A stretch of 59,309 nt of DNA from Alphaproteobacteria bacterium (GCA_015062345.1 SUUV01000006.1:1-59309), one strand, 5' to 3'. Numbered from the stretch's first letter, positions 26,249 to 34,000 are shown. Notes: generated from the letters alone by a model not told the origin. Numbers and translations: made by a program.

Positions 26249-27082
26249 TCAATTATCAATGTAAGTATCTAAAAATGCATCTATATATGGTGGAAGATTA
26301 ATTCCCATATTGTACTTTATAACTTCTTTCATCATATCTTTTTTTATATTATTTACAACTTCTTTTACTTGCTCAGATGAGAAATCTTTTGCTTTTCCTA
26401 CTGCAGGAAGCAACATATTAGCAATTTGTCCGTATTTCAAAGGAGCAAGTAAAGTTTGCGTCAAAGCGCTACCATGTGCATAAGTCGATTTACTTAAATT
26501 AGGATATTGTTGCATACAGGCCTCCAAATAATCTCGGTGATTGTTACGATGATTCGCATAATCATACACCATATATGGCAAGGGATTTATACCTTGGATT
26601 GTGTTATTCATCATATTTTTGGCAGTATATCCGGCACCGACCATTTCATCAGACCAATTCAATGAACTTCCTTGCAATCCGCTTTGTACAGCGCATCCAT
26701 ATTTATTAAGTTTAGGAAATTTAGATAAATTCAAATTTTCATCACTTGTAATATATGTTTTATGCGGTTCAATATAATATTTATTTGATGACAAATTTTC
26801 TGAATCGCTTACCAAATTTGATTTAGTTTCCCCAAAATATTTAGCTTTCCACTCTTGGTCTTTAGCAATTGTATAATTTCTTACCCTATCTGTCATTGTG
26901 GTAACTTCCTCATCGGCATCTCCGTCATAAAATACATCTATCGCTTTTGAAACTTCCGTTTCGGGCAATTTATACGCATCAGGATAGATTCCTTTTAACG
27001 CACGATATTTATATCCGAATTTCCTTTGTAAATTATGGTCATTTTCATCAATAAATGTTCCCATATATGTTTCATATGGCAT
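26249..27082 (-). CDS. Unknown 277-aa protein heading island module A
   Basis: A 277-residue protein without a signal peptide. GGGG precedes the ATG at 27082 (MPYETYMGTF). Around residue 62 it contains VTTMTDRVRNYTIAKDQEW, the segment that also survives in the remnants at 24916 and 29019. The C-terminal half is rich in Asn, Tyr and Met (KNMMNNTIQGINPLPYM) and has helices ending IDAFLDTYIDN. I recognise no family. It heads an operon of small membrane proteins and is divergent from a secreted protein across a 10-bp repeat array. A toxin/effector with membrane partners is one hypothesis. Confidence 0.65.
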   Translation of the reverse strand: MPYETYMGTFIDENDHNLQRKFGYKYRALKGIYPDAYKLPETEVSKAIDVFYDGDADEEVTTMTDRVRNYTIAKDQEWKAKYFGETKSNLVSDSENLSSNKYYIEPHKTYITSDENLNLSKFPKLNKYGCAVQSGLQGSSLNWSDEMVGAGYTAKNMMNNTIQGINPLPYMVYDYANHRNNHRDYLEACMQQYPNLSKSTYAHGSALTQTLLAPLKYGQIANMLLPAVGKAKDFSSEQVKEVVNNIKKDMMKEVIKYNMGINLPPYIDAFLDTYIDN

Positions 27083-27160
27083 TTTATTTTCCCCTTTATT
27101 AAAATTAAAGTTAATGTAATAATATTCATATATCACAATAAATCACAATTTGCCACATTT

Positions 27161-27240
27161 AAAATGTCCGATTTTGTACGAGAATGTCCGAAAGTGTCCG
27201 AAAATGTCTTACGATGTCCGAAAATGTCTTACGATGTCCG
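27161..27240. repeat. Eight tandem 10-bp repeats in divergent promoter
   Basis: Eight consecutive decamers, read as 27161-27170 and so on, follow the pattern AAAATGTCCG or ACGATGTCCG with variants such as AAAATGTCTT. TGTCCG occurs at 27165, 27185, 27195, 27215 and 27235, always on the same face of the helix. The array lies in the 220-bp gap between divergent genes, as expected for a cooperative operator. It is too short and too regular for a CRISPR array. Confidence 0.75.
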
Positions 27241-27315
27241 ATGACTAAAAATATTAAATAATTTTTAATATCAATATGATATTTAATAATTGGCACTGAT
27301 ATTTTGAGAAAAGTT

Positions 27316-27990
27316 ATGGTAATCTTCAGATATTTTGTATTGATTTTTATTTTTTCATTAATAACATTTTGTAACATTGTGCACGCTAAGTGTAATATGT
27401 CAGAAAAAGAATCTGACTTAAATGAGCATAATGCAAATGTATATTATTGCTATAAAAATGAGGCATTTAAAATTCTGAAATTACCTGAACATCAAAAACT
27501 TTATAAAGACTTTATAAATTCTCACAGCCAATTATTAGTAAATTTAAGTAATGATAACAAATTTATTAAAGGTGGTAATCCCGGTAATGCATATAGTGCA
27601 TATGTAATTAAATCACGAGAAAATTTACAAAATATTATAGATAATCATTTACAAAAAAAATCCCATGTTTTTAGTCAAAAAAACACCTTACGACAGTGTC
27701 ATAATGAAGATATAGCAAAAAGAAATAAGTGTTATCAAAAATTTCTTTATGAAATAATTGATAATAACATTTTTGAAGGATATATCAATGTATATATAAA
27801 TGGTGTTGTTCAAAAACAATATGACAATCGTAAATCCGATTTCAAAAAACTGTTAGAAAACAACTTGGATACTATGGAAACATTTTTTACTAAAACATCA
27901 ACACAACAAAATTCAGAAGATATAATTGAAATATATTATTTAGAATTGTTAAATGCATTTAATAATATATTGAGATATTACGAATCATAA
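27316..27990 (+). CDS. Secreted protein, unknown
   Basis: About 224 residues with an N-terminal signal peptide (FRYFVLIFIFSLITFCNIVHA) and a Lys/Asn-rich mature part with four cysteines (KCNMSEKE, YYCYKNE, LRQCHNED, NKCYQ). I recognise no family; the size and cysteines are compatible with a periplasmic protein. The start is uncertain: TTG at 27304 gives MRKVMVIF, ATG at 27316 gives MVIFRYF, and neither has a strong Shine-Dalgarno. It is the only plus-strand gene of the island and sits between modules A and B. Confidence 0.65.
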   Translation: MVIFRYFVLIFIFSLITFCNIVHAKCNMSEKESDLNEHNANVYYCYKNEAFKILKLPEHQKLYKDFINSHSQLLVNLSNDNKFIKGGNPGNAYSAYVIKSRENLQNIIDNHLQKKSHVFSQKNTLRQCHNEDIAKRNKCYQKFLYEIIDNNIFEGYINVYINGVVQKQYDNRKSDFKKLLENNLDTMETFFTKTSTQQNSEDIIEIYYLELLNAFNNILRYYES

Positions 27991-28010
27991 TATTTCAATA
28001 TTGTTCAATT

Positions 28011-28118
28011 CTATTGTTCCATCCTTTTTGGATATTTTATCCCTAAAAATTTTCCCGTTAAATTTACATCCATATATTCATAAATTATTTTACCAACACA
28101 ATGCCGGATATTTGACAT
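28011..28118 (-). CDS. Possible 35-aa protein (module B, last gene)
   Basis: A 35-codon frame starting MSNIRHCVGKIIYEYMDV, 15 nt after the stop of the upstream tiny membrane gene. The start faintly resembles MTDIVRHYT. No Shine-Dalgarno is visible, so this is tentative. Confidence 0.28.
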   Translation of the reverse strand: MSNIRHCVGKIIYEYMDVNLTGKFLGIKYPKRMEQ

Positions 28119-28132
28119 ATAAATCTATATCG

Positions 28133-28273
28133 TTACAGCTGAAAAGCAATTTCCACACTAAGCCACAAAAAAAGAAAAACTGATATCAAAAACAATGTTA
28201 AGGTTATATATTTTGATATCTTTTCAATCACACTTAAAATCGTTATTGCTTTGTTTTTCATTGTCCATTCCAT
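28133..28273 (-). CDS. Tiny membrane protein, 46 aa (module B)
   Basis: A 46-residue ORF with an N-terminal charged part, ILSVIEKISKY, and one long hydrophobic helix (TLFLISVFLFLWLSVEIAF). It begins one base after the stop of the 43-aa gene, and its middle matches the 70-aa protein at 25354. The neighbouring order and likeness support it as a real gene. Function is unknown. Confidence 0.5.
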   Translation of the reverse strand: MEWTMKNKAITILSVIEKISKYITLTLFLISVFLFLWLSVEIAFQL

Positions 28274-28274
28274 A

Positions 28275-28406
28275 TCAGTCGCCGTATTTGATGATAACTA
28301 TTGCCGTAATTAAAATTGGTATAGCCAACAACATTAAATATGCTGATATTATCCAATACATTATAATTTTTAATGCAGAATATATAATTTCTGTTCTATC
28401 TGTCAT
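28275..28406 (-). CDS. Tiny membrane protein, 43 aa (module B)
   Basis: A 43-residue ORF starting MTDRTEIIYSALKIIMYW, with a hydrophobic helix (LMLLAIPILITAIVIIK) and an AGAGG upstream of its ATG. It occupies the place of the 37-aa gene of module A. The MTD start recalls the other island proteins. Function is unknown. Confidence 0.5.
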   Translation of the reverse strand: MTDRTEIIYSALKIIMYWIISAYLMLLAIPILITAIVIIKYGD

Positions 28407-28457
28407 AAAATATTACCTCTTATCCAAATATGAGTATAAACAGCTAATTATCTTATG

Positions 28458-28661
28458 TCAATATTTGTCAGGATATTCAATTGAAATATACGGCCTTAAT
28501 AAATCATGGCAATCTTCATTAGGATAATGCTCGCCAAGATAATCACCTATATTATTAGCTCCCATATCCTGATTGCTTTGAAATAATAAATTTCGATTAT
28601 TACCTTTATTTATATCCCAAAGCTCCTTGATAATTGTATAATGTCTGACGATATCCGTCAT
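28458..28661 (-). CDS. Small soluble protein MTDIVRHYT family (module B)
   Basis: A 67-residue paralogue of the 51-aa protein at 25742. The first 40 residues are nearly the same (MTDIVRHYTIIKELWDINK, LLFQSNQD), with a longer C-terminal tail rich in acidic and aromatic residues. Its ATG again overlaps the stop of the membrane gene upstream (ATGA). DNA identity between modules runs from about 25790 to 25960 versus 28550 to 28720. Confidence 0.62.
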   Translation of the reverse strand: MTDIVRHYTIIKELWDINKGNNRNLLFQSNQDMGANNIGDYLGEHYPNEDCHDLLRPYISIEYPDKY

Positions 28662-28993
28662 TGATTAAAATATGCACCGGTTAGTAAAGATATAAACCAT
28701 GTAAATACATACAAGGCAAGATTTGGATTATATATGAGTAATGCTAACAGATTGGTGACCAATATAATACAAGCCAAAGCATTGTAATTAACTTTTACAA
28801 GCTTTTTGTTTTTAATAAAAAAGCTTTTTATAATGTAAAATGCAACCGTAATTGTAGCAACAAGTGTATATGTGTCTAGCCATAACGGTGTCTGTACATC
28901 TGCTGATAAACAACATACAAACAATACAACAAAAGAATAAAAACAAGTTCCATATACAAAAAACATAACCAAATTCATTAACATTGCTTGCAT
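28658..28993 (-). CDS. Membrane protein, 111 aa (module B)
   Basis: A 111-residue paralogue of the membrane protein at 25894, with about four membrane segments and the shared ending FISLLTGAYFNQ. The middle helix region differs more than the ends. AAGGA precedes the ATG at 28993. It now leads module B, because the larger first gene survives only as a fragment (29019-29129). Function is unknown. Confidence 0.7.
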   Translation of the reverse strand: MQAMLMNLVMFFVYGTCFYSFVVLFVCCLSADVQTPLWLDTYTLVATITVAFYIIKSFFIKNKKLVKVNYNALACIILVTNLLALLIYNPNLALYVFTWFISLLTGAYFNQ

Positions 28994-29018
28994 TTTTAAT
29001 CCTTTCTTATTTTATTTA

Positions 29019-29129
29019 TCAAAATATGTGGCAACAAAAGTATCTATATTTTGATTTAGTTTCCCCAAAATATTTAGCTTTCCACTCTTGGTCTTTGGAG
29101 GTTGTATAATTTTTTACCCTATCTGTCAT
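29019..29129 (-). pseudogene. Truncated remnant of the 277-aa island protein
   Basis: MTDRVKNYTTSKDQEWKAKY matches residues 65-84 of the protein at 26249, and upstream codons still read EDVTTMTDR, as in that protein. The frame then runs into unrelated codons and stops. Both ends of the gene are missing. It lies only 35 bp from the end of tolA and marks the right edge of the island. Confidence 0.65.
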
Positions 29130-29163
29130 TGTGGTAACATCTTCAAAAGCAATTATCTTATAA

Positions 29164-30156
29164 TTATTTTATGCTTGCATCCATGGGATTAAACCTTAAT
29201 TTTATGGTCTTCCACATATCATATTTATCGGCATATTTATCGGCAAAAATCTTATAAATATTAACCCCGCTTTTATTTGAGCAACTATAAACCGCGCGTC
29301 TTGCACTTTCGGCAACGGCTCTAAAGTGCGAATCGGAATTTAATCTGGATTTATCCAAAATTTCAACATTTTTAACTGAGCCGTCTTGGTTCAAAAAGGC
29401 TCTGATTTCAACTATCATATTTTCAACACCTCGACCACCGGGGTCAAAGTTCCAACATTCACGCAGTTTACTCGCAATTAAATCAGTCTCGGATATGGTC
29501 AGCTCGCTAAAATATGAGCCTGATGTTCCTCCCTCAACTCCCATATTGGCAACTTCGGTACCGGTTTTTATCACTGCGGGAGCAACTTCTTGCCCGATTT
29601 GTTTTTCCATTGCACTTACCGAATCCATCAGACTCTTTAACGGATTGGCTATGGTTTTGGGCTTTTCTTGTTTTTTAGGCTCAACTTTTTTAGGCTCCAC
29701 AGCTTTTGGTTTTGGCTTAGGTTGAGGTTTTTTTTCAGGCTTTGGCACGGGCTTTTTTGCCGGTTTTGGTACCGGTTTCGGTGTGGGTTTGGGTTTTTCC
29801 TGTGGTTTTGGTACCGGCTTTTTTTGAGGCTCAACCTTAGGCTCGGTATCAACAAAATCTTTTTTCGGTTCTTCTTGTTTAACTTCAGGTTCCGGCTCGG
29901 GCTCGGGAGTTTTTTCTTCTCGTGTCCAATTCGGTTGAGGCTTTTTTTCCTCAGGAGCGGTTGCCTTCTTATCCTCATTACCAAAAACCGCTTTGGGAGG
30001 AAGATTGGTCATCTCGGCAAGTTTTATATCTTTTAAATCAACAATTATGGGAGCTTGTCCCATTGTCATATCAGGCGATGAAAACGGCAAATCGAGAACT
30101 AACAGCAAAAATGCCGTTATGTGTAGCCCGATAGATTTGTAAAGATATTGTTTCAT
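29164..30156 (-). CDS. tolA: TolA-like energy-transducing protein
   Basis: A 330-residue protein with an N-terminal membrane anchor (SIGLHITAFLLLVLDLPF), a long Pro/Lys/Glu-rich periplasmic region from residue 60 to 175 (PKPTPKPVPKPAKKPVPKPE), and a C-terminal TonB/TolA-like domain (LRECWNFDPGG, VEIRAFLNQDGSVKNVEIL). It couples TolQR to outer-membrane constriction with Pal. It follows tolR after 6 nt. The usual tolB and pal are not downstream: the accessory island starts 35 bp beyond its stop. Confidence 0.93.
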   Translation of the reverse strand: MKQYLYKSIGLHITAFLLLVLDLPFSSPDMTMGQAPIIVDLKDIKLAEMTNLPPKAVFGNEDKKATAPEEKKPQPNWTREEKTPEPEPEPEVKQEEPKKDFVDTEPKVEPQKKPVPKPQEKPKPTPKPVPKPAKKPVPKPEKKPQPKPKPKAVEPKKVEPKKQEKPKTIANPLKSLMDSVSAMEKQIGQEVAPAVIKTGTEVANMGVEGGTSGSYFSELTISETDLIASKLRECWNFDPGGRGVENMIVEIRAFLNQDGSVKNVEILDKSRLNSDSHFRAVAESARRAVYSCSNKSGVNIYKIFADKYADKYDMWKTIKLRFNPMDASIK

Positions 30157-30162
30157 TAAAGC

Positions 30163-30603
30163 CTATTTTCCTTTTAACATTGGCCGAGCTCCGGTTTTTA
30201 AGCCCACTTTTTCAAATCCGGCTTGTTTTAACATGGCCATAAGGTTTATAACCCTGCCATATTCAGATGTGGTATCACCTGAAATGGTAACCGATGCTTG
30301 TTGGTTTTCACCTCTGATAGCCTTTACTTTGGCCACAATTTTATCATCGGATATAAGCGTTTTTCCGATATAATAAGAGCCGTCTTTATCCACACTGATA
30401 TTAATGGAAGTTTCTTCACCCTCTAAAGCTTTACCGCCGACTTTAGGTAAATCAAGCGCAATACCCGATGTCATCAACGGGGCTGCCACCATAAATACTA
30501 CCAACAAAACCATCATCACATCCATAAGATTGGTGATATTAATATCTGAATTACGGCGACTTGTTCGTCTTGATGAAAGTCTGCGGTTTGTTGTGTTTAT
30601 CAT
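30163..30603 (-). CDS. tolR: Tol-Pal system protein TolR
   Basis: A 146-residue ExbD/TolR family protein with one N-terminal helix containing the key aspartate (NITNLMDVMMVLLVVFMVAAP) and a periplasmic domain ending MAMLKQAGFEKVGLKT. It works with TolQ as the proton-driven motor. It starts 1 nt after the tolQ stop. Confidence 0.95.
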   Translation of the reverse strand: MINTTNRRLSSRRTSRRNSDINITNLMDVMMVLLVVFMVAAPLMTSGIALDLPKVGGKALEGEETSINISVDKDGSYYIGKTLISDDKIVAKVKAIRGENQQASVTISGDTTSEYGRVINLMAMLKQAGFEKVGLKTGARPMLKGK

Positions 30604-30604
30604 T

Positions 30605-31354
30605 TTATTCTCCTGCCATTTCGGCCTTTATGGTACTGTCATCAATTTCACGAGAAAGAATCGTTGAAAATTCGGCAATAAAGTTTTCAAGTTTTTTGGC
30701 ATAGCGGTCAATATCAGATGTTATCATATTGTAGGCAACCACTGCCGGAATGGCGGCAATTAAGCCAAATGCGGTTGTAAACAAGGCCTCGGCAATTCCG
30801 GGAGCCATAGCCGACAACGAGTTGCTTTGTGTGGCGGCAATGGCATTAAAACTGTTAATAATTCCCCAAACCGTACCAAACAAACCCACAAGCGGAGCAA
30901 CCGAGCCCGTAGAAGCCAAAAAGCCTAAGCGAGTGTCCAAATCATCAAGTTCTTTATCCATTGAAACCATCATCGCCTTTTCAATGCGTTGTTGCAAAGA
31001 AACACCTCTTAAACCTCTGTCGGTTTTTGATTTTAGCAAATTTGAACGACGCCACTCTTTCATGGCCGCCATAAACATCGCCGACATCGGGTCACGAGGG
31101 TGATTGCCGATTGCATCATAAAGTCTGTCCAATGAACCGCCCGACCAAAAAGCTTCTTCAAATTTTTTGGAGGTTTTTTTCACATTTCTTAATGTTGAAA
31201 ACTTTTCAAAAATAATTGTCCATGACCAAATTGAAGCCGCAATAAGCCCAATCATCACAATTTTTGTAACCGTGTCCGATGCCCAGACCAAATCCCACAT
31301 AGACATCTGATTTGCAACATTTACAGCAACATCTGCAAGCTCTTGTGTTTCCAT
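30605..31354 (-). CDS. tolQ: Tol-Pal system protein TolQ
   Basis: A 249-residue MotA/TolQ/ExbB family protein with three membrane helices. The conserved core LASTGSVAPLVGLFGTVWGI and APGIAEALFTTAFGLIAAIP is intact. It is the first gene of the tolQRA operon. In alphaproteobacteria ybgC usually lies just upstream; here that gene is with ruvAB, about 20 kb away. Confidence 0.96.
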   Translation of the reverse strand: METQELADVAVNVANQMSMWDLVWASDTVTKIVMIGLIAASIWSWTIIFEKFSTLRNVKKTSKKFEEAFWSGGSLDRLYDAIGNHPRDPMSAMFMAAMKEWRRSNLLKSKTDRGLRGVSLQQRIEKAMMVSMDKELDDLDTRLGFLASTGSVAPLVGLFGTVWGIINSFNAIAATQSNSLSAMAPGIAEALFTTAFGLIAAIPAVVAYNMITSDIDRYAKKLENFIAEFSTILSREIDDSTIKAEMAGE

Positions 31355-31436
31355 TTTTTATCCTTTTCATATTTTATAGATACAGTTATTTGAATCTCTA
31401 TCACAAAATGTTAAATTTTCGATTAATAATAAAAAA

Positions 31437-31473
31437 AAGCCTCGCTTTTCTTATAAAAGAAATAACGAGACTT
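31437..31473 (-). terminator. Rho-independent terminator
   Basis: On the minus strand AAGTCTCG pairs with CGAGGCTT, with an inner TTTCTT/AAGAAA extension, followed by eight T in all. It ends the small membrane gene at 31499 before tolQ's upstream region. Confidence 0.6.
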
Positions 31474-31498
31474 AATCTTACCTACATTCATTTAGTCT

Positions 31499-31786
31499 TT
31501 AGCTTTTCAGCCAACTAATCAATGAAGTTAAAATTGTCCATCCCGAGCCAAGCACAAAGCCCACCCAAAACGGATGATAACCGAAAATGTACATACTATC
31601 GCATATGCACAAAAATTCTCCGATTATCATAACTGCTGCAAGACCTATTCCAAGAATAAGTCCTAATAAGAATAAGGATACTATCCGGCTTACAAAAGGC
31701 TTGATAGAATCCCAAATTCTCTCAGCCAGTGGCTTCAACATCCCGATGAATGCCACTATGATAAGAACCTTCCAAAACATAATCAT
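31499..31786 (-). CDS. Small membrane protein
   Basis: A 95-residue protein with three hydrophobic segments (FWKVLIIVAFIGML, IVSLFLLGLILGIGLAAVMI, WVGFVLGSGWTILTSLI). I do not recognise a family. The start is unsure between ATG at 31786 and ATG two codons later, and no Shine-Dalgarno is visible. It stands alone between tolQ and the second repeat block, with a terminator at its 3' end. Confidence 0.6.
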   Translation of the reverse strand: MIMFWKVLIIVAFIGMLKPLAERIWDSIKPFVSRIVSLFLLGLILGIGLAAVMIIGEFLCICDSMYIFGYHPFWVGFVLGSGWTILTSLISWLKS

Positions 31787-31934
31787 AATTTTTGCAGTGC
31801 GGTAAGAACTCTACAAATCTAACACACAAAACAACCACACTAATTTTTTATCAAATTTAGTATAGCAAATTTTTCCAAAATTAGCAAGCGTTTATCTTGC
31901 CCTAAAATTAAATTTAAAAAACTAAATTACCGCT

Positions 31935-32185
31935 GATTTTTGCGATTAGCAAAAATGTTTATGCGTCTTCGAATTAGTAAAAAACACAAGATTTTTGTTT
32001 TTAGCCTCATACTTTGCAACATACCTCCTAACTGTCACTCCGGCACTTGATGCTGAAGTCCGCCTCCTAACTGTCACTCCGGCACTTGATGCCGGAGTCC
32101 AGGTGGTAATATAGCTAAATTATTCCCTTAGATACCGGTGTCTATTCCAAGCTAAAGCTTGGGCACCGATATGACCGTGATGGGA
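31935..32185. repeat. Intergenic repeat block, copy 2 (REP-like)
   Basis: Nearly the same 250 bp as 8690-8943, including the two 39-bp CCTCCTAACTG units (32024 and 32063). Here the second unit's palindrome, CTCCGGC-ACTTGAT-GCCGGAG, is perfect. It ends just upstream of the third A12-tract promoter. I see no gene in 31787-32335 besides this block and the promoter. Confidence 0.82.
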
Positions 32186-32208
32186 GACAACACCTCTACA
32201 CCATTTTT

Positions 32209-32265
32209 GATTTAAATCTTTTAAACGACTCTTTTTACTTGCAAAAAAAAAAAACGGTTTATGAT
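32209..32265 (+). promoter_or_regulatory. A12-tract promoter, copy 3
   Basis: GATTTAAATC at 32209-32218, 20 bp, TTGCAA at 32239-32244, twelve A, and TATGAT at 32260-32265. The leader to the ATG at 32336 matches copies 1, 2 and 5. Confidence 0.7.
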
Positions 32266-32335
32266 GTGTATTGAAAGGGCATTTTTGCACCTTTTGAATG
32301 TACTTAAACTTAATTTTTGTAAAGGAATTTAAAAA

Positions 32336-32764
32336 ATGAGAAAATATTTTCTTACTTCCGCTGTGGCTCTTTTGAGCATAAGCACCGCAAACGCAACAAC
32401 CGATTACGCCGAAGTAACCGCTAAGGCTACAATTGAAGTGGCCGGCAAATTTGAGTGTGATGAAATTGATTTTGGTAAGATTGTTGTTAAACAAAATAAT
32501 GCCGTAATAACATTAGATGACGGTGAATGTTTTGAGGGTTGTGATGACCTTATCTCCATCGATAATACCAATATTTTTCCTGATTGTACTGTTGAATCGG
32601 CTTCAGGCGATACTTTAATACTGGAAAACGAGAATGGCGACACAATGGAGTTAGAAGTATATGGAATAGCTGACTATAAAGTATATTATACAACACTTCA
32701 GATTCCTGCCAAAGTAACACCTGGAGAATACACAGGCTCTATAACTGTTACACATGCTTACTAA
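32336..32764 (+). CDS. Secreted DUF4402-like protein, paralogue 3
   Basis: A 142-residue protein with a slightly changed signal peptide (MRKYFLTSAVALLSISTANA) and the shared TTDYAEVTAKATIEVA. It has KFECDEIDFGKIVVKQNN, two extra cysteines (CFEGCDD), then FPDCTV, so four cysteines in all. The C terminus, PGEYTGSITVTHAY, fits the family. It is acidic in the middle. It is convergent with the Fic gene across a terminator. Confidence 0.87.
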   Translation: MRKYFLTSAVALLSISTANATTDYAEVTAKATIEVAGKFECDEIDFGKIVVKQNNAVITLDDGECFEGCDDLISIDNTNIFPDCTVESASGDTLILENENGDTMELEVYGIADYKVYYTTLQIPAKVTPGEYTGSITVTHAY

Positions 32765-32776
32765 TCTTTCATGCTT

Positions 32777-32807
32777 CACATACTCCGCAAATTATGCGGA
32801 GTATGTG
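32777..32807. terminator. Terminator between paralogue 3 and Fic gene
   Basis: A 13-bp perfect stem, CACATACTCCGCA with TGCGGAGTATGTG. Its core TCCGCAAATTATGCGGA (32784-32800) differs by one base from the palindrome at 33922, before the Fic gene. Confidence 0.75.
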
Positions 32808-32811
32808 AGTT

Positions 32812-33912
32812 TTATTCTCCGCAGTCTAACACATAATGCGTACTGCGACCATTACCAACTTGTTTTAATATCTTTAATTTAACAAGATTGTTTATGGATC
32901 TTCCTGCCGTATCTTGCGAACATTTACACATTTTTGCCCATTTTGATGATGTTAAATTTCCTTCAAAACCATCTAACAACATATTAAGCATTTTCTTTTG
33001 ATTTTCATCTAACGGATATTTATTAAACTCTCGCCAACATTCGGCTTTGCGCATAATTTTAGCGAACATAACTTCCGAATCCGAAACCGCATTTAGCAGT
33101 GTTTGCAAAAACCATTTTATCCAAGAAGTAATATCCATATCGCCTTTTTGAGTGTATTCTAATATTTTATAATATTCTTTTTTTTGTTTTTGTATCTGTG
33201 AAGACATACTATAAAACCGATAAGGAGATTTTTCGGCTTTAGCCAACATAAATTCGGTAATAGTTCTTGCAATTCTTCCGTTTCCATCTTCAAAAGGGTG
33301 TATGGTTATAAACCATAAGTGAGCTATTGCAGCTTTTATCAACGGATTGACATTATCAGATTGATTAATTCGGTTAAAAAAATCTGTCATATAATTTGTA
33401 AGTTTATTTGCATCAGGGGCTTCAAAATAAACAATCTCTCGGCCTTTGCGATTAGATATAACTTGCATTGGTCCGCCTAAATCATCTCTAAAGCATGCCG
33501 TTTTAATTTTATACATTCCGCTATATCCGGTCGGGAACAAGGCCGCATGCCAACCGCATATGCGTTCAGATGTTAGCTCAAGATGATAATTATGTGTCGC
33601 ATCAACCATAATTTCAACAACACCGTCAATATGATGCGATGTGTTTACTTGTTGTTTATTATTAATATTTAACCTCTTGGCAATGGAAGAACGAACTTGC
33701 TCTTTGCTTAATATTTGCCCTTCAATTTCACTTGATTTTGTTATTTCTTCAGTAAGATTATCCAACAAAGCTTCTTGTACAAGCTCAAAACCAAGACTTT
33801 GCATTTTTCCCAATAACTTACCTTGTGCAAACGACACTTTGGATAATATATCCAAAAGTTCTTCATCTTTCCAAGTAAAATTCGGCCAATCTTTGTGCTG
33901 ATAAATGTACAT
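32812..33912 (-). CDS. Fic family protein
   Basis: A 366-residue Fic/DOC protein. Residues 1-80 match the DUF4172-type N-terminal region and contain the inhibitory motif SSEIEG ([ST]xxxE[GN]). The active site is HPFEDGNGRIAR, with the catalytic His and the phosphate-binding loop complete. The C terminus carries a winged-helix-like domain (LVKLKILKQVG). Such enzymes usually transfer AMP to protein side chains and are self-inhibited. I use the ATG at 33912, with GGAG upstream inside a palindrome. It sits between two A12-promoter genes. Confidence 0.92.
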   Translation of the reverse strand: MYIYQHKDWPNFTWKDEELLDILSKVSFAQGKLLGKMQSLGFELVQEALLDNLTEEITKSSEIEGQILSKEQVRSSIAKRLNINNKQQVNTSHHIDGVVEIMVDATHNYHLELTSERICGWHAALFPTGYSGMYKIKTACFRDDLGGPMQVISNRKGREIVYFEAPDANKLTNYMTDFFNRINQSDNVNPLIKAAIAHLWFITIHPFEDGNGRIARTITEFMLAKAEKSPYRFYSMSSQIQKQKKEYYKILEYTQKGDMDITSWIKWFLQTLLNAVSDSEVMFAKIMRKAECWREFNKYPLDENQKKMLNMLLDGFEGNLTSSKWAKMCKCSQDTAGRSINNLVKLKILKQVGNGRSTHYVLDCGE

Positions 33913-33921
33913 ATTAAAATC

Positions 33922-33938
33922 TCCGCAAAATATGCGGA
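33922..33938 (-). promoter_or_regulatory. Palindrome overlapping the Fic ribosome binding site
   Basis: TCCGCA and TGCGGA pair across AAAAT. On the minus strand the second arm supplies the GGAG of the Shine-Dalgarno, so a hairpin or bound protein could limit translation. Confidence 0.45.
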
Positions 33939-34000
33939 TATTATATGGTCTGTTTTCCGCAAATGTCAAGAAAATTATATCACACCCTTACCTCAAATTT

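Noticed and set aside
27161..27240. CRISPR-like array in the repeats
   Set aside because: The units are 10 bp with no unique spacers, and no cas gene is present. It is a tandem operator-like array.
24600..29160. Prophage or insertion sequence as the source of the island
   Set aside because: No integrase, transposase, phage structural gene or attachment-site pair was found in the region.
29649..30036. Open frames opposite and within tolA (Arg/Phe-rich)
   Set aside because: They are by-products of the Pro/Lys repeat region of tolA read in other frames.
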